Counted from the stretch's first letter, positions 1 to 12,000 are shown. The stretch: 64,000 nucleotides of DNA from Rhodococcus globerulus NBRC 14531 (GCF_001894805.1 NZ_BCWX01000002.1:124001-188000); one strand, 5' to 3'. The notes: generated from the letters alone by a model not told the origin. Numbers and translations are program-made.

Positions 1-1
1 T

Positions 2-3000
2 CCGATCCTGTTCCTGCGGATGATGGAACGCGTCAAGGCGGGCGCGACATTGATCGTCGTCGACCCTCGACGCAACGCCACTGCCGACAAGGCAGACCTG
101 TTTCTTCAGATTGCACCCGGCACGGATCTTGCGCTGCTCAACGGACTGCTGCACCTCCTGGTCGAGGACGGTCGCACCGATCCCGAGTTCATCGCCGAGT
201 TCACCGAAGGCTGGGAGGTCATGCCCAGCTTCCTCGCGGAGTACACGCCGGACAAGGTCGCTGAATCCACCGGTATTCCCGAGGCGGACATCCGCGCCGC
301 CGCCCGGTTCATCGGTGAGGCCGGCAACTGGATGAGCTGCTGGACAATGGGTTTGAATCAGAGTACCCACGGAACGTGGAACACCAACGCAATCTGCAAC
401 CTGCATCTCGCCACCGGCGCGATCTGCAAAACCGGTAGTGGCCCGTTCTCGCTGACCGGTCAGCCGAACGCCATGGGTGGCCGCGAAATGGGATACATGG
501 GGCCAGGTTTGCCTGGTCAGCGTGCGGTGATGTTCGACGGCGACCGTGAATTCGTCGAGGACCGGTGGGGCATCCCACACGGGTCGCTGCGCACGGACGT
601 CGGCGGTGGAACCATCGACATGTTCACCCGGATGGCGGCCGGAGAGATCAAGGCGTGCTGGATTATCTGCACCAATCCCGTTGCAACGGTGGCCAATCGA
701 AAGACGGTGCTCGCCGGCCTGGAGCAAGCTGAGCTTGTCATCGCACAGGACGCATTCCTCGGCACCGAAACGAACGAATACGCCGACGTTCTGCTCCCGG
801 CGTCGTTGTGGACCGAATCCGACGGAGTGATGATCAACTCCGAACGCAACCTGACGCTCTTTCAGCAGGCGTTGGACCCGGTCGGCCAAGCATTACCGGA
901 TTGGCAGATCATCGCCAGGATCGCGTGCGAGATGGGTTATGCCGACGCATTCACCTATACGTGTGCAGAGGACGTGTTCGAGGAGATCAAGCAGTTCTGG
1001 AATCCGAAGACCGGTTACGACCTGAGGGGGGTGACGTACGAGCGCCTCCGCAAGAACTCGATCCAGTGGCCGTGCCCACCCAACAGTGATCAGGACCGCC
1101 ACCCCATTCGATACCTCAATGACGGTGTCAGTCAGCAATTGCTTGTCCGGGACGATGGCAGTACTCCGCGCCTCGCGTTCCCTACCGCCAGTGGCCGCGC
1201 GTCGTTCTTCGCCCGGCCACACATGCTGCCCGCCGAAATGCCCGACGACGACTACCCGTTCCTGCTCAACACCGGACGTCTGGCACATCAGTGGCACACC
1301 ATGACCAAAACCGGCAAGGTCGCCAAACTCAACAAACTCAACCCCGGCCCATTTGTCGAAATGCATCCCGACGACGCCGCTCGGTTCGGTATCGCCGACA
1401 AGGACGCGATCGAGGTTGCCTCACGCCGCGGCCGCGCGGTGCTGCCCGCTCTGGTCACCGACCGGGTGCGCCCGGGGAACTGCTTTGCGCCATTTCACTG
1501 GAACGACGCATTCGGTGAATACCTGACCATCAACGCCGTCACCAACGATGCAATCGATCCGGCGTCGCAGCAACCGGAGTTCAAGGCCTGCGCTGTCACC
1601 TTGACCAAGGTCGCCGTCAGAGCGCCGGAAGCTACTCCCGTCGAGAGGACAACGCACGTGTCGAGGGTCGACGTTCTCGCTGATGTCTTCGGTCAAACCG
1701 ATGCGCCTGCACCAGCATTCGATCCACTCGAACAGCAGTATCTCGCCGGACTTCTCGCCGCGCTGCGATCGGATGCCGACCGTACGCCTGGGGTTCCGAC
1801 CTTGCCACCGACTGCGCCCTTCGATTCGGGCAAGCGGATGTGGGTCGACGGTGTCCTGGCCGGCTTGTACTCACGATCTCTCGTTTCGGGTGGCCCCCCG
1901 AAGCCCGACGCGCAGCGGGAACAGATCGTTGTGCTCTGGGCGTCGCAAACCGGCAACGCCGAGGAATTTGCCGCAGCCTGTGCGACTCGGTTGGGGGGAG
2001 TCGGCTTGCCGGTGCGGGTATACGGGATGGATGAGTTCTCGGTCGCCGATCTTGCGGACACTCGTGAACTGCTGCTGATCACCAGCACGACCGGCGACGG
2101 AGATCCGCCGGACAACGGCAGCGGATTGTGGGACGCGTTGACCGGGGACGAAGCGCCTTCGCTAGCCGGGACCCGCTATTCCGTCATCGCTTTCGGTGAC
2201 TCCAACTACGACGACTTCTGTGGTCACGGGCGCAAACTCGACGCTCGGCTCGCGGAACTCGGCGCAACCCGCATCGTCGATCGTGTCGATTGTGAACCGG
2301 ACTACGAGGACGATGCTGCCGGTTGGTTGGACGCAGTCGCGACTGCAGTGGGGGACGTGACTGCAGTAGGAGATCAGCCCAGCCCCGTTGTGGTCGGATC
2401 GTCTCGTGTGAGTTCACCGCCGGACAGTTCGCGCCAGTACAGCAAGAAATCTCCACTGATCACCAGCCTGACCCGAAATGTTGTTCTCAATCGCCCGGGT
2501 TCGACAAAAGATGTGCGCCAGTTGGGCTTTCATCTGCCGGAGGGCACCGTCAGTTACGAGGCCGGCGACGCACTGGGTGTCTGGCCCCGCAACAGCACTC
2601 CGATCGTGGACGAGTGGCTCTCGGTTTCCGGTCTCGACGGCGAGAGCACAGTCGAACTGGGGGAGTACGGCGCGATGACGCTGCGTACCGCGCTCTCCGA
2701 ACGCCTCGAGATCACGCGCGTCAACAGTGATCTACTCCGATTCGTGCATCAGCGAACCCGGGACACTGACCTGGCGGAACTGCTGAAGCCGGAGAACAAG
2801 GCCGTGCTCAAGGATTGGTCGTGGGGCAGGCAATCCGTCGACGTGTTGGCCCAGTCTCCGGTTCGGGCTTCCGTCGACGACTGGCTCGGCGTGCTCAAAC
2901 CTCTTCAACCGCGGCTGTATTCGATTTCGTCGAGCCCGAAGGAGAATCCCAACGAGGTGCAGCTGACTGTCTCCGCCGTCCGGTACAACGTTGTGGGCGT

Positions 3001-3553
3001 CCCGCGGCGCGGGGTGTGCTCGACGTACCTGGCCGATTACGCCGGTAGTGACGACATCGGCATTTACGTGCAAAAATCCAGTCATTTCCGGCCGCCGTCG
3101 GATCCTGCGGCGCCCATGATCATGGTGGGGCCGGGCACCGGCATTGCGCCCTTCCGAGCGTTCCTGCACGAACGACGAGCATTGGGGCATACCGGACCGA
3201 ACTGGCTGTTCTTCGGGGAACAGCACGCCGCTACCGACTTCTATTACCGCGAAGAAATCGAAGAACTCCGCAGAGACGGATTCCTCACAGAACTCGACGT
3301 CGCGTTCTCCCGGGACCAATCGGAGAAGATCTACGTCCAGGACCGAATGCGTGAGCGGGGTGCGCTGCTGTGGGAGTGGCTGCAGAACGGCGCACACTTC
3401 TACGTGTGTGGTGACGCGGAGCGGATGGCCAAGGATGTCGACGGCGCCTTGAGCGGTGTGGTCGCACAATACGGAAAGCTTGCACCGCGTAGCGCCGAGG
3501 CATACGTCAAGGCACTGGCAGCGGAGAAACGCTACGTGCGTGACGTCTACTGA
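2..3553 (+). CDS. Fused assimilatory nitrate reductase / CysJ-type flavoprotein reductase (5' end outside window)
   Basis: The reading frame is open from the left edge (codons before the ATG at 20 read PILFLR), so the N-terminus with the Fe-S and early molybdopterin region is cut off. Numbering from the ATG at 20: residues 1-410 are molybdopterin oxidoreductase; the molybdopterin-dinucleotide-binding domain starts near 412 ([17 protein letters not shown]). A flavodoxin domain begins near 635 ([15 protein letters not shown]). FAD- and NADPH-binding FNR modules follow (RLYSISSSP near 964, [14 protein letters not shown] near 1034), ending in the aromatic C-terminus YVRDVY. The fusion joins the Mo catalytic subunit to a CPR/CysJ-like electron donor, so NADPH could feed nitrate reduction within one polypeptide. 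Nitrate as substrate is inferred from family; another Mo-oxyanion substrate is possible. Confidence 0.85.
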   Translation, partial: PILFLRMMERVKAGATLIVVDPRRNATADKADLFLQIAPGTDLALLNGLLHLLVEDGRTDPEFIAEFTEGWEVMPSFLAEYTPDKVAESTGIPEADIRAAARFIGEAGNWMSCWTMGLNQSTHGTWNTNAICNLHLATGAICKTGSGPFSLTGQPNAMGGREMGYMGPGLPGQRAVMFDGDREFVEDRWGIPHGSLRTDVGGGTIDMFTRMAAGEIKACWIICTNPVATVANRKTVLAGLEQAELVIAQDAFLGTETNEYADVLLPASLWTESDGVMINSERNLTLFQQALDPVGQALPDWQIIARIACEMGYADAFTYTCAEDVFEEIKQFWNPKTGYDLRGVTYERLRKNSIQWPCPPNSDQDRHPIRYLNDGVSQQLLVRDDGSTPRLAFPTASGRASFFARPHMLPAEMPDDDYPFLLNTGRLAHQWHTMTKTGKVAKLNKLNPGPFVEMHPDDAARFGIADKDAIEVASRRGRAVLPALVTDRVRPGNCFAPFHWNDAFGEYLTINAVTNDAIDPASQQPEFKACAVTLTKVAVRAPEATPVERTTHVSRVDVLADVFGQTDAPAPAFDPLEQQYLAGLLAALRSDADRTPGVPTLPPTAPFDSGKRMWVDGVLAGLYSRSLVSGGPPKPDAQREQIVVLWASQTGNAEEFAAACATRLGGVGLPVRVYGMDEFSVADLADTRELLLITSTTGDGDPPDNGSGLWDALTGDEAPSLAGTRYSVIAFGDSNYDDFCGHGRKLDARLAELGATRIVDRVDCEPDYEDDAAGWLDAVATAVGDVTAVGDQPSPVVVGSSRVSSPPDSSRQYSKKSPLITSLTRNVVLNRPGSTKDVRQLGFHLPEGTVSYEAGDALGVWPRNSTPIVDEWLSVSGLDGESTVELGEYGAMTLRTALSERLEITRVNSDLLRFVHQRTRDTDLAELLKPENKAVLKDWSWGRQSVDVLAQSPVRASVDDWLGVLKPLQPRLYSISSSPKENPNEVQLTVSAVRYNVVGVPRRGVCSTYLADYAGSDDIGIYVQKSSHFRPPSDPAAPMIMVGPGTGIAPFRAFLHERRALGHTGPNWLFFGEQHAATDFYYREEIEELRRDGFLTELDVAFSRDQSEKIYVQDRMRERGALLWEWLQNGAHFYVCGDAERMAKDVDGALSGVVAQYGKLAPRSAEAYVKALAAEKRYVRDVY

Positions 3554-3590
3554 TTTATGAAGCCTCAGTTGCGGCGGTGAGAGGTGCAAA

Positions 3591-3619
3591 TTCACGCTGG
3601 ACGGGGGAGTCATTAGGAT
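3591..3619 (+). promoter_or_regulatory. Candidate valS promoter, leaderless geometry
   Basis: TTCACG (3591-3596) and TAGGAT (3614-3619) are separated by 17 bp, a TTNACN/TANNNT sigma-A-like pair. The GTG of valS begins 7 nt after the -10 hexamer, where transcription would start, so the mRNA may be leaderless. Assigned by eye. Confidence 0.45.
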
Positions 3620-3625
3620 CAAGGC

Positions 3626-6307
3626 GTGACCAGTGCAGCTCCAGAGAACCCGCAGACCCCCGCCGACGCCCTCCCCAAAAGCTGGGACCCCAGTGCTGTA
3701 GAGGCTGATTTGTATCAGGGCTGGGTGGATGCGGGTTACTTCCGCGCCGACGCCACCAGCGACAAGCCCGGATACTCGATCGTGCTTCCGCCGCCGAACG
3801 TGACCGGCAGCCTGCACATGGGCCATGCGCTCGATCACACCCTCATGGATGTGCTGAGCCGCCGCAAGCGGATGCAGGGCTTCGAAGTTCTGTGGCTGCC
3901 GGGCATGGACCACGCCGGTATCGCGACGCAGTCCGTCGTCGAGAAGCAGCTGGCAGCAGAGGGCACCAAGAAGGAAGACCTGGGCCGTGAAGCCTTCATC
4001 GAGAAGGTCTGGGAGTGGAAGCGCGAATCCGGTGGCACCATCGGCGGCCAGATGCGCCGCATCGGTGACGGTGTCGACTGGAGCCGCGAGCGCTTCACTA
4101 TGGACGAGAACCTCTCGCGTGCGGTGCAGACCGTATTCAAGCGCATGTTCGACGAGGGCCTGATCTACCGCGCCGAGCGTCTGGTCAACTGGTCGCCCGT
4201 GCTGCAGACCGCGATCTCCGACATCGAGGTCAAGTTCGAGGACGTCGAAGGTGAGCTCGTTTCCCTTCGCTACGGTTCACTCGACGACAGCGAGCCGCAC
4301 GTGATTGTCGCCACTACTCGTGTGGAGACGATGCTCGGTGATACCGCGGTGGCGGTTCATCCCGACGACGAGCGCTACAAGCACCTGCTCGGAACCACGC
4401 TCGAGCACCCGTTCACGGGCCGTCAGATCCCGATCATCGCGGACGACTACGTCGACCCCGAGTTCGGAACCGGCGCAGTCAAGATCACGCCGGCTCACGA
4501 CCCCAACGACTTCGAGATGGGCGTGCGGCACAACCTGCCCATGCCCACCATCATGGACAAGACCGGCAAGATCGCCGACACCGGAACGCAATTCGACGGC
4601 ATGGACCGCTTCGAAGCGCGCGTCAAGGTTCGCGAAGCTCTGGCCGAGCAGGGTCGCGTCGTCGCCGAGAAGCGCCCGTACCTGCACAGCGTCGGACACT
4701 CCGAGCGCAGTGGTGAAGCCATCGAGCCGCGCCTGTCGCTGCAGTGGTGGGTCAAGGTCGAAAGCCTGGCCAAGGCTGCCGGTGACGCAGTCCGTAACGG
4801 CGACACCGTCATTCATCCGGCCAGCCAGGAGCCGCGTTGGTTCGACTGGGTCGACAACATGCACGACTGGTGCATCTCGCGTCAGCTGTGGTGGGGTCAC
4901 CGCATCCCCGTCTGGTACGGCCCCGAAGGCGAAGTTGCCAGCTTCGGTCCTGACGAGACGGCACCAGAAGGCTGGGTCCAGGACCCTGACGTTCTCGACA
5001 CGTGGTTCTCGTCCGGTCTGTGGCCCTTCTCGACCATGGGATGGCCGGAGAGCACCGCCGAACTCGAAAAGTTCTACCCCACCAGCGTTTTGGTGACGGG
5101 TTACGACATCCTGTTCTTCTGGGTTGCTCGCATGATGATGTTCGGCACGTATGTCTCCGAAGACGAGTCGATCACTGCCGGAGCCGGCAAAACGGGTCCG
5201 CAAGTTCCGTTCAAGGACGTGTTCCTGCACGGGTTGGTCCGTGACCAGTTCGGTAGGAAGATGTCGAAGTCGCGTGGCAACGGTATCGACCCGCTGGATT
5301 GGGTCGAGCGTTTCGGTGCCGACGCCCTGCGGTTCACACTCGCCCGCGGTGCAAACCCCGGCAGTGACCTCTCCGTCGGTGAGGATTCCGCACAGTCCTC
5401 GCGCAACTTCGCTACAAAGCTGTTCAATGCCACCAAGTTTGCACTCATGAACGGCGCTGCACCGGCACCGCTGCCGGCGCGCAGTGAGCTCACCGACGCC
5501 GACCGGTGGATTCTCGATCGCCTGGATGCCGTTGCGGCCGAGGCCGATTCGGCGTTCGATCGCTACGAGTTCAGCAAGGCGTGCGAAGGCCTGTTCCACT
5601 TCGCGTGGGACGAGGTCTGTGACTGGTACCTCGAATTGGCGAAGGTTCAGTTTGCCGCCGACGAAACCGTCGCCGCCAACACCCGCGCGGTGCTCGGCAA
5701 CGTGCTCGACGCATTGCTGCGCCTGCTGCACCCGGTCATCCCGTTTGTGACGGAGACCTTGTGGAAGGTCCTCACGGGCGGTGAATCGGTTGTTGTTGCC
5801 GAGTGGCCGACTCAGTCCGGCAATGCTGTCGACGCTGATGCTGCTACTCGCATCGAGGACACCCAGCGTTTGATCACCGAGGTTCGCCGCTTCCGAAATG
5901 ATCAGGGCCTCAAGCCTTCCCAGAAGGTTCCGGCGCGCGCCTCCGGTCTCTCCGAAGCTGGTCTCGACGGCCAGTTTGCGTATGTGCAGGCTCTCGCCAA
6001 GCTCACCGAACCCGAAGAAGGCTTCACCGCCTCCATTTCGGTGGAGGTGCGCCTGAGCAAGGGCACAGTCACGGTCGATATCGACACCTCAGGCACCATC
6101 GACCTGGGTGCCGAGAAGAAGCGGCTCGAGAAGGACCTGACGGCAGCACAGAAGGAACTGGTCACCGCAGACAACAAGCTCGCCAACGAAGCCTTCCTCG
6201 CGAAGGCTCCCGACGCCGTCGTCGACAAGATCAAGACGCGCCGTCAGATCGCCGTCGAAGAGATCGAGCGCATCACCAACCGTTTGAAGGAGTTGGGCGA
6301 CAAGTGA
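3626..6307 (+). CDS. valS: Valyl-tRNA synthetase
   Basis: Cytoplasmic class I aminoacyl-tRNA synthetase charging tRNA-Val, 893 aa, a normal bacterial length. The HIGH-type motif is in [15 protein letters not shown] near residue 55, the editing (CP1) domain lies in the middle, and KMSKS is exact ([10 protein letters not shown] near 543). The C-terminal part holds the anticodon-binding domain and a coiled-coil arm (about 820-890, rich in Lys/Glu). Start GTG 3626 has no good Shine-Dalgarno but sits 7 nt past a TAGGAT -10 candidate. The stop overlaps the folC start by four bases, so the two are probably translationally coupled. No T-box fits in the 72-bp upstream gap. Confidence 0.97.
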   Translation: MTSAAPENPQTPADALPKSWDPSAVEADLYQGWVDAGYFRADATSDKPGYSIVLPPPNVTGSLHMGHALDHTLMDVLSRRKRMQGFEVLWLPGMDHAGIATQSVVEKQLAAEGTKKEDLGREAFIEKVWEWKRESGGTIGGQMRRIGDGVDWSRERFTMDENLSRAVQTVFKRMFDEGLIYRAERLVNWSPVLQTAISDIEVKFEDVEGELVSLRYGSLDDSEPHVIVATTRVETMLGDTAVAVHPDDERYKHLLGTTLEHPFTGRQIPIIADDYVDPEFGTGAVKITPAHDPNDFEMGVRHNLPMPTIMDKTGKIADTGTQFDGMDRFEARVKVREALAEQGRVVAEKRPYLHSVGHSERSGEAIEPRLSLQWWVKVESLAKAAGDAVRNGDTVIHPASQEPRWFDWVDNMHDWCISRQLWWGHRIPVWYGPEGEVASFGPDETAPEGWVQDPDVLDTWFSSGLWPFSTMGWPESTAELEKFYPTSVLVTGYDILFFWVARMMMFGTYVSEDESITAGAGKTGPQVPFKDVFLHGLVRDQFGRKMSKSRGNGIDPLDWVERFGADALRFTLARGANPGSDLSVGEDSAQSSRNFATKLFNATKFALMNGAAPAPLPARSELTDADRWILDRLDAVAAEADSAFDRYEFSKACEGLFHFAWDEVCDWYLELAKVQFAADETVAANTRAVLGNVLDALLRLLHPVIPFVTETLWKVLTGGESVVVAEWPTQSGNAVDADAATRIEDTQRLITEVRRFRNDQGLKPSQKVPARASGLSEAGLDGQFAYVQALAKLTEPEEGFTASISVEVRLSKGTVTVDIDTSGTIDLGAEKKRLEKDLTAAQKELVTADNKLANEAFLAKAPDAVVDKIKTRRQIAVEEIERITNRLKELGDK

Positions 6308-7758
6308 GCTCGGTAGAACCTCCGGAATTCGGGGAGTCCGGTTTCCCGCCGATCAGTTCGGTGCCGACTCCGGTCGACATCGCCGAGTTGGCGCTGGTCG
6401 AGGCAGAACTCGACAAGCGGTGGCCGGAAACCAAGATGGAGCCGTCACTCACGCGCATCGAGGCCCTCATGGATGTGCTCGGCTCGCCGCAGCACAACTA
6501 TCCGTCCGTGCACGTCACCGGAACAAACGGCAAGACCTCGGTGACCCGGATGATCGACTCGCTCATGACCGCGCTGCATCGCCGCACTGGCCGGACCACC
6601 AGTCCGCACCTGCAGATCGCGACCGAGCGGATCAGCATCGACGGAGCGCCGATCTCCCCGCGTCTGTACGTGGACACGTTCCGCGAGATCGAACCGTACG
6701 TGCAGATGATCGATCAGCAGTCCGAAGCCGCCGGGGGACCGGCCATGAGCAAGTTCGAGGTGCTTACCGCGATGGCGTACGCCGCGTTTGCGGAAGCACC
6801 CGTCGATGTGGCTGTTGTCGAGGTCGGATTGGGTGGACGATGGGATGCCACCAACGTCATCGACGGCCAGGTTGCGGTCATCACCCCGATCAGCCTCGAT
6901 CACGCCGAGTACCTGGGCAACGACCTCGCGGGAATCGCGGAGGAAAAGGCCGGGATCATCAAGAAGGGCCGCGAGAGCCTGGTGCCGGTCGACACTGTCG
7001 CGATCATTGCCGAGCAGACCCCCGAGGTCATGGAGGTGCTGCTGCGCCGCGCCGTCGAGGTCGACGCTGCGGTGGCCCGCGAAGGTTCCGAGTTCAAGGT
7101 GCTTGGCCGCCAGATCGCCGTCGGCGGCCAACAGCTCGAACTTCAAGGACTCAGCGGCGTCTACACCGAGATCTTCCTGCCGCTCCACGGTGAGCACCAA
7201 GCGCGAAATGCGGCACTAGCCCTGGCAGCCGTCGAAGCCTTCTTCGGGGCGGGGCCCGATCGGCAACTCGATCAGGACGCCATTCGCGCCGGTTTTTCCT
7301 CCGTCGTCAATCCTGGTCGCCTCGAACGAGTTCGGAGTGCGCCGACGGTTTTCCTCGACGCGGCACACAACCCGGACGGAGCGCGCGCACTCGCGGCGGC
7401 GCTGGCGGCCGAGTTCGACTTCCGCAAGCTCGTCGGAGTGGTCAGCGTCATGAAGGACAAGGACGTCGACGCGATCATGACCGCGTTCGAGTCCGTGTTC
7501 GACGAGATCGTGGTGACGCATAACGGTTCACCGCGCGCGATGGACGTCGAGGAACTCGCGAACATCGCCGTCGCCAAGTTCGGCGACGAGCGGGTGGTCG
7601 TCGCTCCGCAGTTGGTGGACGCCTTGGAGACCGCCATCGAAATTGCGGAACAAGTAGCCGAACCAGGCGAAGCAGTATCCGGGGCAGGTGTTGTGGTCAC
7701 CGGATCCGTCGTGACAGCCGGCGCGGCCCGCACATTGTTCGGAAAGGACCCAGCGTGA
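6304..7758 (+). CDS. folC: Bifunctional dihydrofolate synthase / folylpolyglutamate synthase
   Basis: Mur-ligase-family enzyme that adds glutamate to dihydropteroate and then extends the polyglutamate tail of folates, in the cytosol. 484 aa. The ATP loop [13 protein letters not shown] lies near residue 70, followed by the family's [14 protein letters not shown] segment, [10 protein letters not shown] near 173, and the C-terminal Mur-ligase segment [14 protein letters not shown] near 350. The N-terminal 40 residues before the core are a common actinobacterial extension. The GTG start overlaps the valS stop (GTGA), and the stop overlaps the next gene in the same way, making a tightly coupled valS-folC-DUF4233 set. 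Confidence 0.95.
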   Translation: MSSVEPPEFGESGFPPISSVPTPVDIAELALVEAELDKRWPETKMEPSLTRIEALMDVLGSPQHNYPSVHVTGTNGKTSVTRMIDSLMTALHRRTGRTTSPHLQIATERISIDGAPISPRLYVDTFREIEPYVQMIDQQSEAAGGPAMSKFEVLTAMAYAAFAEAPVDVAVVEVGLGGRWDATNVIDGQVAVITPISLDHAEYLGNDLAGIAEEKAGIIKKGRESLVPVDTVAIIAEQTPEVMEVLLRRAVEVDAAVAREGSEFKVLGRQIAVGGQQLELQGLSGVYTEIFLPLHGEHQARNAALALAAVEAFFGAGPDRQLDQDAIRAGFSSVVNPGRLERVRSAPTVFLDAAHNPDGARALAAALAAEFDFRKLVGVVSVMKDKDVDAIMTAFESVFDEIVVTHNGSPRAMDVEELANIAVAKFGDERVVVAPQLVDALETAIEIAEQVAEPGEAVSGAGVVVTGSVVTAGAARTLFGKDPA

Positions 7759-8174
7759 GTACCCCGTCAGAATCGAACCCGGAGTCCGGGCGATCTCAGT
7801 TCGGCGCGCCGACCAAGGATCCGTGGAAGGGTTTCCGCGGAATTGCGTCGGGAACCTTGATTCTCGAGGTCATCGTTGTCCTGCTGACGATCCCCGTCGT
7901 GCAGGTTGTCGGCGACGGACTGAACTGGTTCTCCGGTACGTACATTCTGGGCTTGGCAGTGTTGATGATCCTGGGCTGCGGTATCCAGGGACGTCCGTGG
8001 GCGATGAAGTACAACATTGCTCTGCAGGTCCTGCTGATCCTCGGGTTCTTCGTTCACTACTCCATCGGCATCATGGGAATCGTCTTTGCCTTGGTGTGGG
8101 CGTACCTGGTCTACCTGCGTAAGGACATCGCGCGACGGATGGATGAGGGCCTGCTTCCGGGTCAGCGCGACTGA
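7755..8174 (+). CDS. DUF4233 integral membrane protein
   Basis: 139 aa, matching the DUF4233 family (Rv2446c-like), always found beside folC and ndk in mycolata as far as I recall. About four hydrophobic helices are visible: residues about 33-53 (LILEVIVVLLTIPVVQVV), 62-75, 83-101 and 102-122, with a hydrophilic N-terminus and a charged C-terminal tail. No catalytic motif is visible and the function is unknown. The start GTG overlaps the folC stop (GTGA), implying coupled translation. Confidence 0.85.
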   Translation: MSTPSESNPESGRSQFGAPTKDPWKGFRGIASGTLILEVIVVLLTIPVVQVVGDGLNWFSGTYILGLAVLMILGCGIQGRPWAMKYNIALQVLLILGFFVHYSIGIMGIVFALVWAYLVYLRKDIARRMDEGLLPGQRD

Positions 8175-8179
8175 CCATT

Positions 8180-8185
8180 TAGGCT
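8180..8185 (+). promoter_or_regulatory. Candidate -10 box for ndk, leaderless geometry
   Basis: TAGGCT lies seven bases before the ndk GTG (8193), the spacing expected if transcription starts on the start codon. No clear -35 was found, and it lies just behind the upstream gene's stop, so it could be fortuitous. Confidence 0.35.
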
Positions 8186-8192
8186 GGCCGAC

Positions 8193-8612
8193 GTGACTGA
8201 GCGCACCCTCGTACTGATCAAGCCCGACGCCGTTGCCCGTGGATACGTGGGAGAAATCCTGAGTCGTATCGAGCGCAAAGGCCTGACCATCGCAGCACTC
8301 GACCTTCGCACCGCTTCCGAAGACGTGGCTGGTAGCCACTATGCGGAGCACGCCGAGCGTCCGTTCTACCCGAGCTTGTTGGAGTTCATCACGTCCGGTC
8401 CGTTGGTTGCCGTAGTGCTCGAAGGCCCTCGCGCCATCTCCGCATTCCGTCAGCTCGCCGGCGGTACCGACCCCGTCGAGAAGGCACTACCGGGCACGAT
8501 TCGTGGCGACTTCGGTCTCGAATCGCAGCAGAACCTGGTGCACGGAAGCGATTCCGTCGAATCTGCCGAGCGTGAGATCGCGCTGTGGTTCCCGGCTCTG
8601 TCGTCCATCTGA
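8193..8612 (+). CDS. ndk: Nucleoside-diphosphate kinase
   Basis: Transfers the gamma phosphate from ATP to NDPs through a phosphohistidine. 139 aa, typical length. The N-terminal [12 protein letters not shown] is diagnostic, and the active-site His is in [16 protein letters not shown] near residue 117. The start GTG 8193 has no Shine-Dalgarno and lies 18 bp after the preceding stop, consistent with leaderless translation from a local promoter or read-through from valS-folC. A strong hairpin about 30 bases past the stop (8644-8690) probably ends the transcript. Confidence 0.97.
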   Translation: MTERTLVLIKPDAVARGYVGEILSRIERKGLTIAALDLRTASEDVAGSHYAEHAERPFYPSLLEFITSGPLVAVVLEGPRAISAFRQLAGGTDPVEKALPGTIRGDFGLESQQNLVHGSDSVESAEREIALWFPALSSI

Positions 8613-8643
8613 CTCTTCGACGCGTTTCCCCGAGCAGTACTTG

Positions 8644-8690
8644 TCCCACATTGGTGCGCCCTTGCAAGTAACGGGCGCATCGGTGTGGGA
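8644..8690 (+). terminator. Hairpin downstream of ndk
   Basis: Arms 8644-8661 and 8673-8690 pair over all 18 positions (three G-U wobbles) around an 11-nt loop. There is no real U tract; the sequence goes on with TACTGCTATT. A likely terminator or RNA 3'-end stabiliser for the valS-ndk transcript. Confidence 0.6.
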
Positions 8691-8963
8691 TACTGCTATT
8701 GGTTGAAGCGCAATTTTTGTTCGACGTGTGTTCAACCGGATGACACCCAAGTTTCGATGTGACACCAGGTTCGACGTGACATTGCGCTCGATGCCCTTTC
8801 ATCGCTGCTATCGGTCAACAGGAAATCCCTGGACCTTTGCACGCTGGATGATCAGGCGCTCGGGCCACGAACCTCACGGACAACAGCCATCCAGCCAGGC
8901 ACTTCATGTGTACGCAGTGAATAACGGGCACTACGGACCATGCGGAGCGAGACCTTACAATCT

Positions 8964-8983
8964 CGCACTCACTTCTGAGTGCG
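8964..8983 (+). promoter_or_regulatory. Stem-loop in rne 5' leader
   Basis: CGCACTCA (8964-8971) and TGAGTGCG (8976-8983) form a perfect 8-bp stem with loop CTTC. An alternative stem, GCGAGA/TCTCGC (8947-8952 with 8961-8966), shares three bases, so both cannot form fully. Candidate RNase E autoregulation element. Confidence 0.35.
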
Positions 8984-9064
8984 AGTACACACAGCGCGCC
9001 CCTGCGTGGCCGCGTGACAACTCGATTGCAGAGTTGGACGCGCCCGGGGGCTGAGGAGACTTAC

Positions 9065-12000
9065 GTGGCCGATCAAGCCCCAACAGATTCAGAATCGAAC
9101 GAAACTCCGGTCTTTCCGGACAAGATGCGCGTACATGCGCTGGCTAAGTTGCTGGGAATCACCAGCAAGCAGGTCCTCGCGGAGGCTGCTGCGCTCGGAA
9201 CCGAGATTCGCAGCGCTCAGTCGAGCGTGCACCGTGATGTCGCCGAGCGCATCCATGCGTCTCTGCATGCTGTTGCCGATGCCATCGAGCCGGTAGCTGC
9301 AGAACTCGACGCTCTGATCGACCCCGTTGTCGAGAAGCCTGTCGAGACGCCTGAGGCTCCGTCCGTTGCGGAAAAGCCGGCCCGTGCGCGTCGTTCACGC
9401 AAGAAGGTTGTCGCAGAAGAGCCGGCAGTGGTTGAGTCCGCAGTCGCTGAGCCCGCTGTGGTTGACCCCGCGGTTGCCGAGATCGCCGCAGATCTTGATG
9501 CGGCCGCAGCGTTGCAGGTTAGCGAGCCCGAGCAGTCGGATCTCTTCACGTCCTTCGAAGCAGCGCAGACTCACGCACCCGAAGCGGAGCAGGCACCGGC
9601 TCAGGTCCCGCTCTTCCTGCAGCCTGACATGGAAGCGGTCGAGGTTGCGCCGCGTCGTCGCCGGGCTCGTCGTGAACCGGCAGCACCGGTGGTCGAGGAG
9701 AAGCCGAGCGCACCGGTCGAGACCGAGAGCGCACCGGCCGAAACAGCTGTCGTCGAGGCAGCGGCAGTCGAAGCTGGAGTCGAAGCAGCTGGAGTCGAAA
9801 CCAGGCAGACCCCGGAGACCGTCACCGCACCGCAGGCTGAGGGCGAGAACGCCGAGGCTGAATCCGACGAGGAAGACGACGACCAGCCGCGTCGTCGTCG
9901 CCGTGGACGCCGTGGCCGTGGCCGTGGGCGCGGTGAGCAGGCAGGCGAACAGAATGAGGACGAGTCCGAATCGGACGAATCGACCTCCGAGTCGGCTCCT
10001 GATACCGCCAAGAGCACGTCGACGGACGTCGCGGTCAAGTCCGAAGAAGCCGAGAGCGACGCAGAGTCCGAGAGCAGCGAAGATTCCGATCTCGACGCGG
10101 ATGGCAACAACCGTCGTCGCCGTCGTCGCCGTCGTCGTAAGACCGGCTCCGACAGCGGAGCCGATGCCACAACGACGTCCGAGGACGACCCGCCCAACAC
10201 GGTCGTTCACGAGCGCGAACCGCGCAGCAAGACGCGTGTCGTGCGCGACGAGGTTCAGGGAATCAGTGGCTCCACGCGACTCGAAGCCAAGCGTCAGCGT
10301 CGCCGCGACGGGCGTGATGCGGGGCGTCGTCGTCCGCCGATCCTGACCGAGTCCGAGTTCCTGGCCCGCCGCGAGGCCGTTGATCGCGTGATGGTTGTAC
10401 GCGATCGCGCCGACAGCGGTCAGCCGCACGCAACGACGCAGGTAGCAGTCCTCGAAGACGGCGTCCTCGTCGAGCACTTCGTCACCAACTCGGCCGCCGC
10501 GTCGATGGTGGGCAACGTGTACCTGGGCCGCGTCCAGAACGTGCTGCCCAGCATGGAAGCTGCGTTCATCGACATCGGGCGTGGACGTAACGGTGTGCTG
10601 TACGCCGGTGAGGTCAACTGGGAAGCTGCCGGTCTCGGCGGCAATTCCCGCAAGATCGAGCAGGCTCTCAAGCCGGGCGATCAGGTTCTGGTGCAGGTCA
10701 GCAAGGATCCGGTCGGACACAAGGGTGCCCGTCTGACCACGCAGATCTCTCTGGCCGGACGTTTCCTCGTCTACGTGCCCGGTGGTTCGTCCACCGGTAT
10801 CAGCCGCAAGCTGCCAGACACCGAGCGCAAGCGTCTCAAGGAAATCCTGCGCGACATCGTTCCGGCCGACGCCGGCGTGATCATCCGCACGGCGTCCGAA
10901 GGTGTCAGCGAAGAGGAGTTGGCGCGCGACGTCACTCGTCTGCAGGCTCAGTGGGCGGGAATCGAAGAGCAGGCCGCCGCGGCGGACTCCGGAAAGTCGG
11001 GCAGCCCGCAGGCGCTGTACGAAGAGCCGGACATGCTGGTCAAGGTTATTCGTGACCTGTTCAACGAGGATTTCTCCAAGCTGGTCATCGAGGGCGACAA
11101 GGCTCACGGCACGGTGGAGAACTACATCAACTCCGTCGCTCCGGATCTCCTGCCGCGCCTCGAGAAGTACACGCCGAACAACGGCATCGACATTTTCCAG
11201 GCCCGTCGCATCGACGAGCAGTTGGCCAAGGCTCTCGATCGCAAGGTGTGGTTGCCGTCCGGCGGCACGCTGGTGATCGACCGCACCGAGGCCATGACTG
11301 TCGTCGACGTCAATACCGGCAAGTTCACCGGCGCCGGCGGCAACCTCGAAGAGACCGTGACGCGCAACAACCTCGAAGCTGCCGAGGAGATCGTTCGTCA
11401 GATGCGCTTGCGCGACATCGGCGGAATGATCGTCGTCGACTTCATCGACATGGTGCTCGAATCGAATCGCGATCTAGTCCTGCGTCGACTGACCGAATGC
11501 CTGGGCCGTGATCGCACGCGTCACCAGGTATCCGAGGTCACGTCGCTCGGTTTGGTCCAGATGACCCGTAAGAAGCTGGGCACCGGGCTGGTCGAGGCCT
11601 TCTCGACAACCTGTGAGCACTGCCACGGTCGCGGCATCATCGTCCATTCCGAACCGGTCGAGATGAAGACCGCTGACGACGGCGGTGCACGGTCATCGCA
11701 GCAGCGCAGCGAATCCGGAAGCTCACGCAAGAACAAGCGTGGCCGCTCGGACAAGCCGGCCGCCGCAGAGTCCAACGGACACGAAGCGTCGACGCCGGAG
11801 GTTCCGGCAGTCGACGCGACAGTCAAGCGGGCACATCCCGTGGCGTTGGCGATGGCTGCACATCACGACGAGCACAGTCACGACGAGCAGAGCGCTGTGC
11901 CGGCGGAGGTAGATGCATCCAAAAGTGCCGAGCCGACGCCGGTGGCCGCGGATTCGTCCGCTGCCGATTCTGGCCGGGCTACTGATGTTGCTGTGGATGG

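Larger units (their letters stand above)
8613..9064 (+). other. 452-bp ndk-rne intergenic region / long rne leader
   Basis: No convincing ORF. It holds the ndk hairpin (8644-8690), then three copies of a TTCGAYGTG motif at 8720-8730, 8753-8764 and 8770-8781, the last two reading TTCGAYGTGACA 17 bp apart. Two mutually exclusive small hairpins follow at 8947-8966 and 8964-8983. The rne Shine-Dalgarno (GGAG 9055-9058) closes it. Bacterial rne genes commonly carry a long autoregulatory 5' UTR; that role here is inference. Confidence 0.5.

Noticed and set aside
3554-3625. T-box riboswitch ahead of valS
   Set aside because: The gap is only 72 bp, too short for a T-box, and no T-box sequence is visible.
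2732-3913. Minus-strand ORF bridging the nitrate reductase end and the valS start
   Set aside because: Shadow that passes through two real genes on the other strand.
4277-5731. 484-residue minus-strand ORF inside valS
   Set aside because: Shadow of the valS codon pattern in high-GC DNA; no start context and no domain.
8686-8694. Extended -10 TGGGATACT as an rne promoter
   Set aside because: It lies inside the 3' arm of the ndk hairpin and no -35 fits; a terminator explains it better.
9395-11107. Long minus-strand ORF across rne
   Set aside because: It is the antisense shadow of the strongly conserved RNase E frame and has no family motif.
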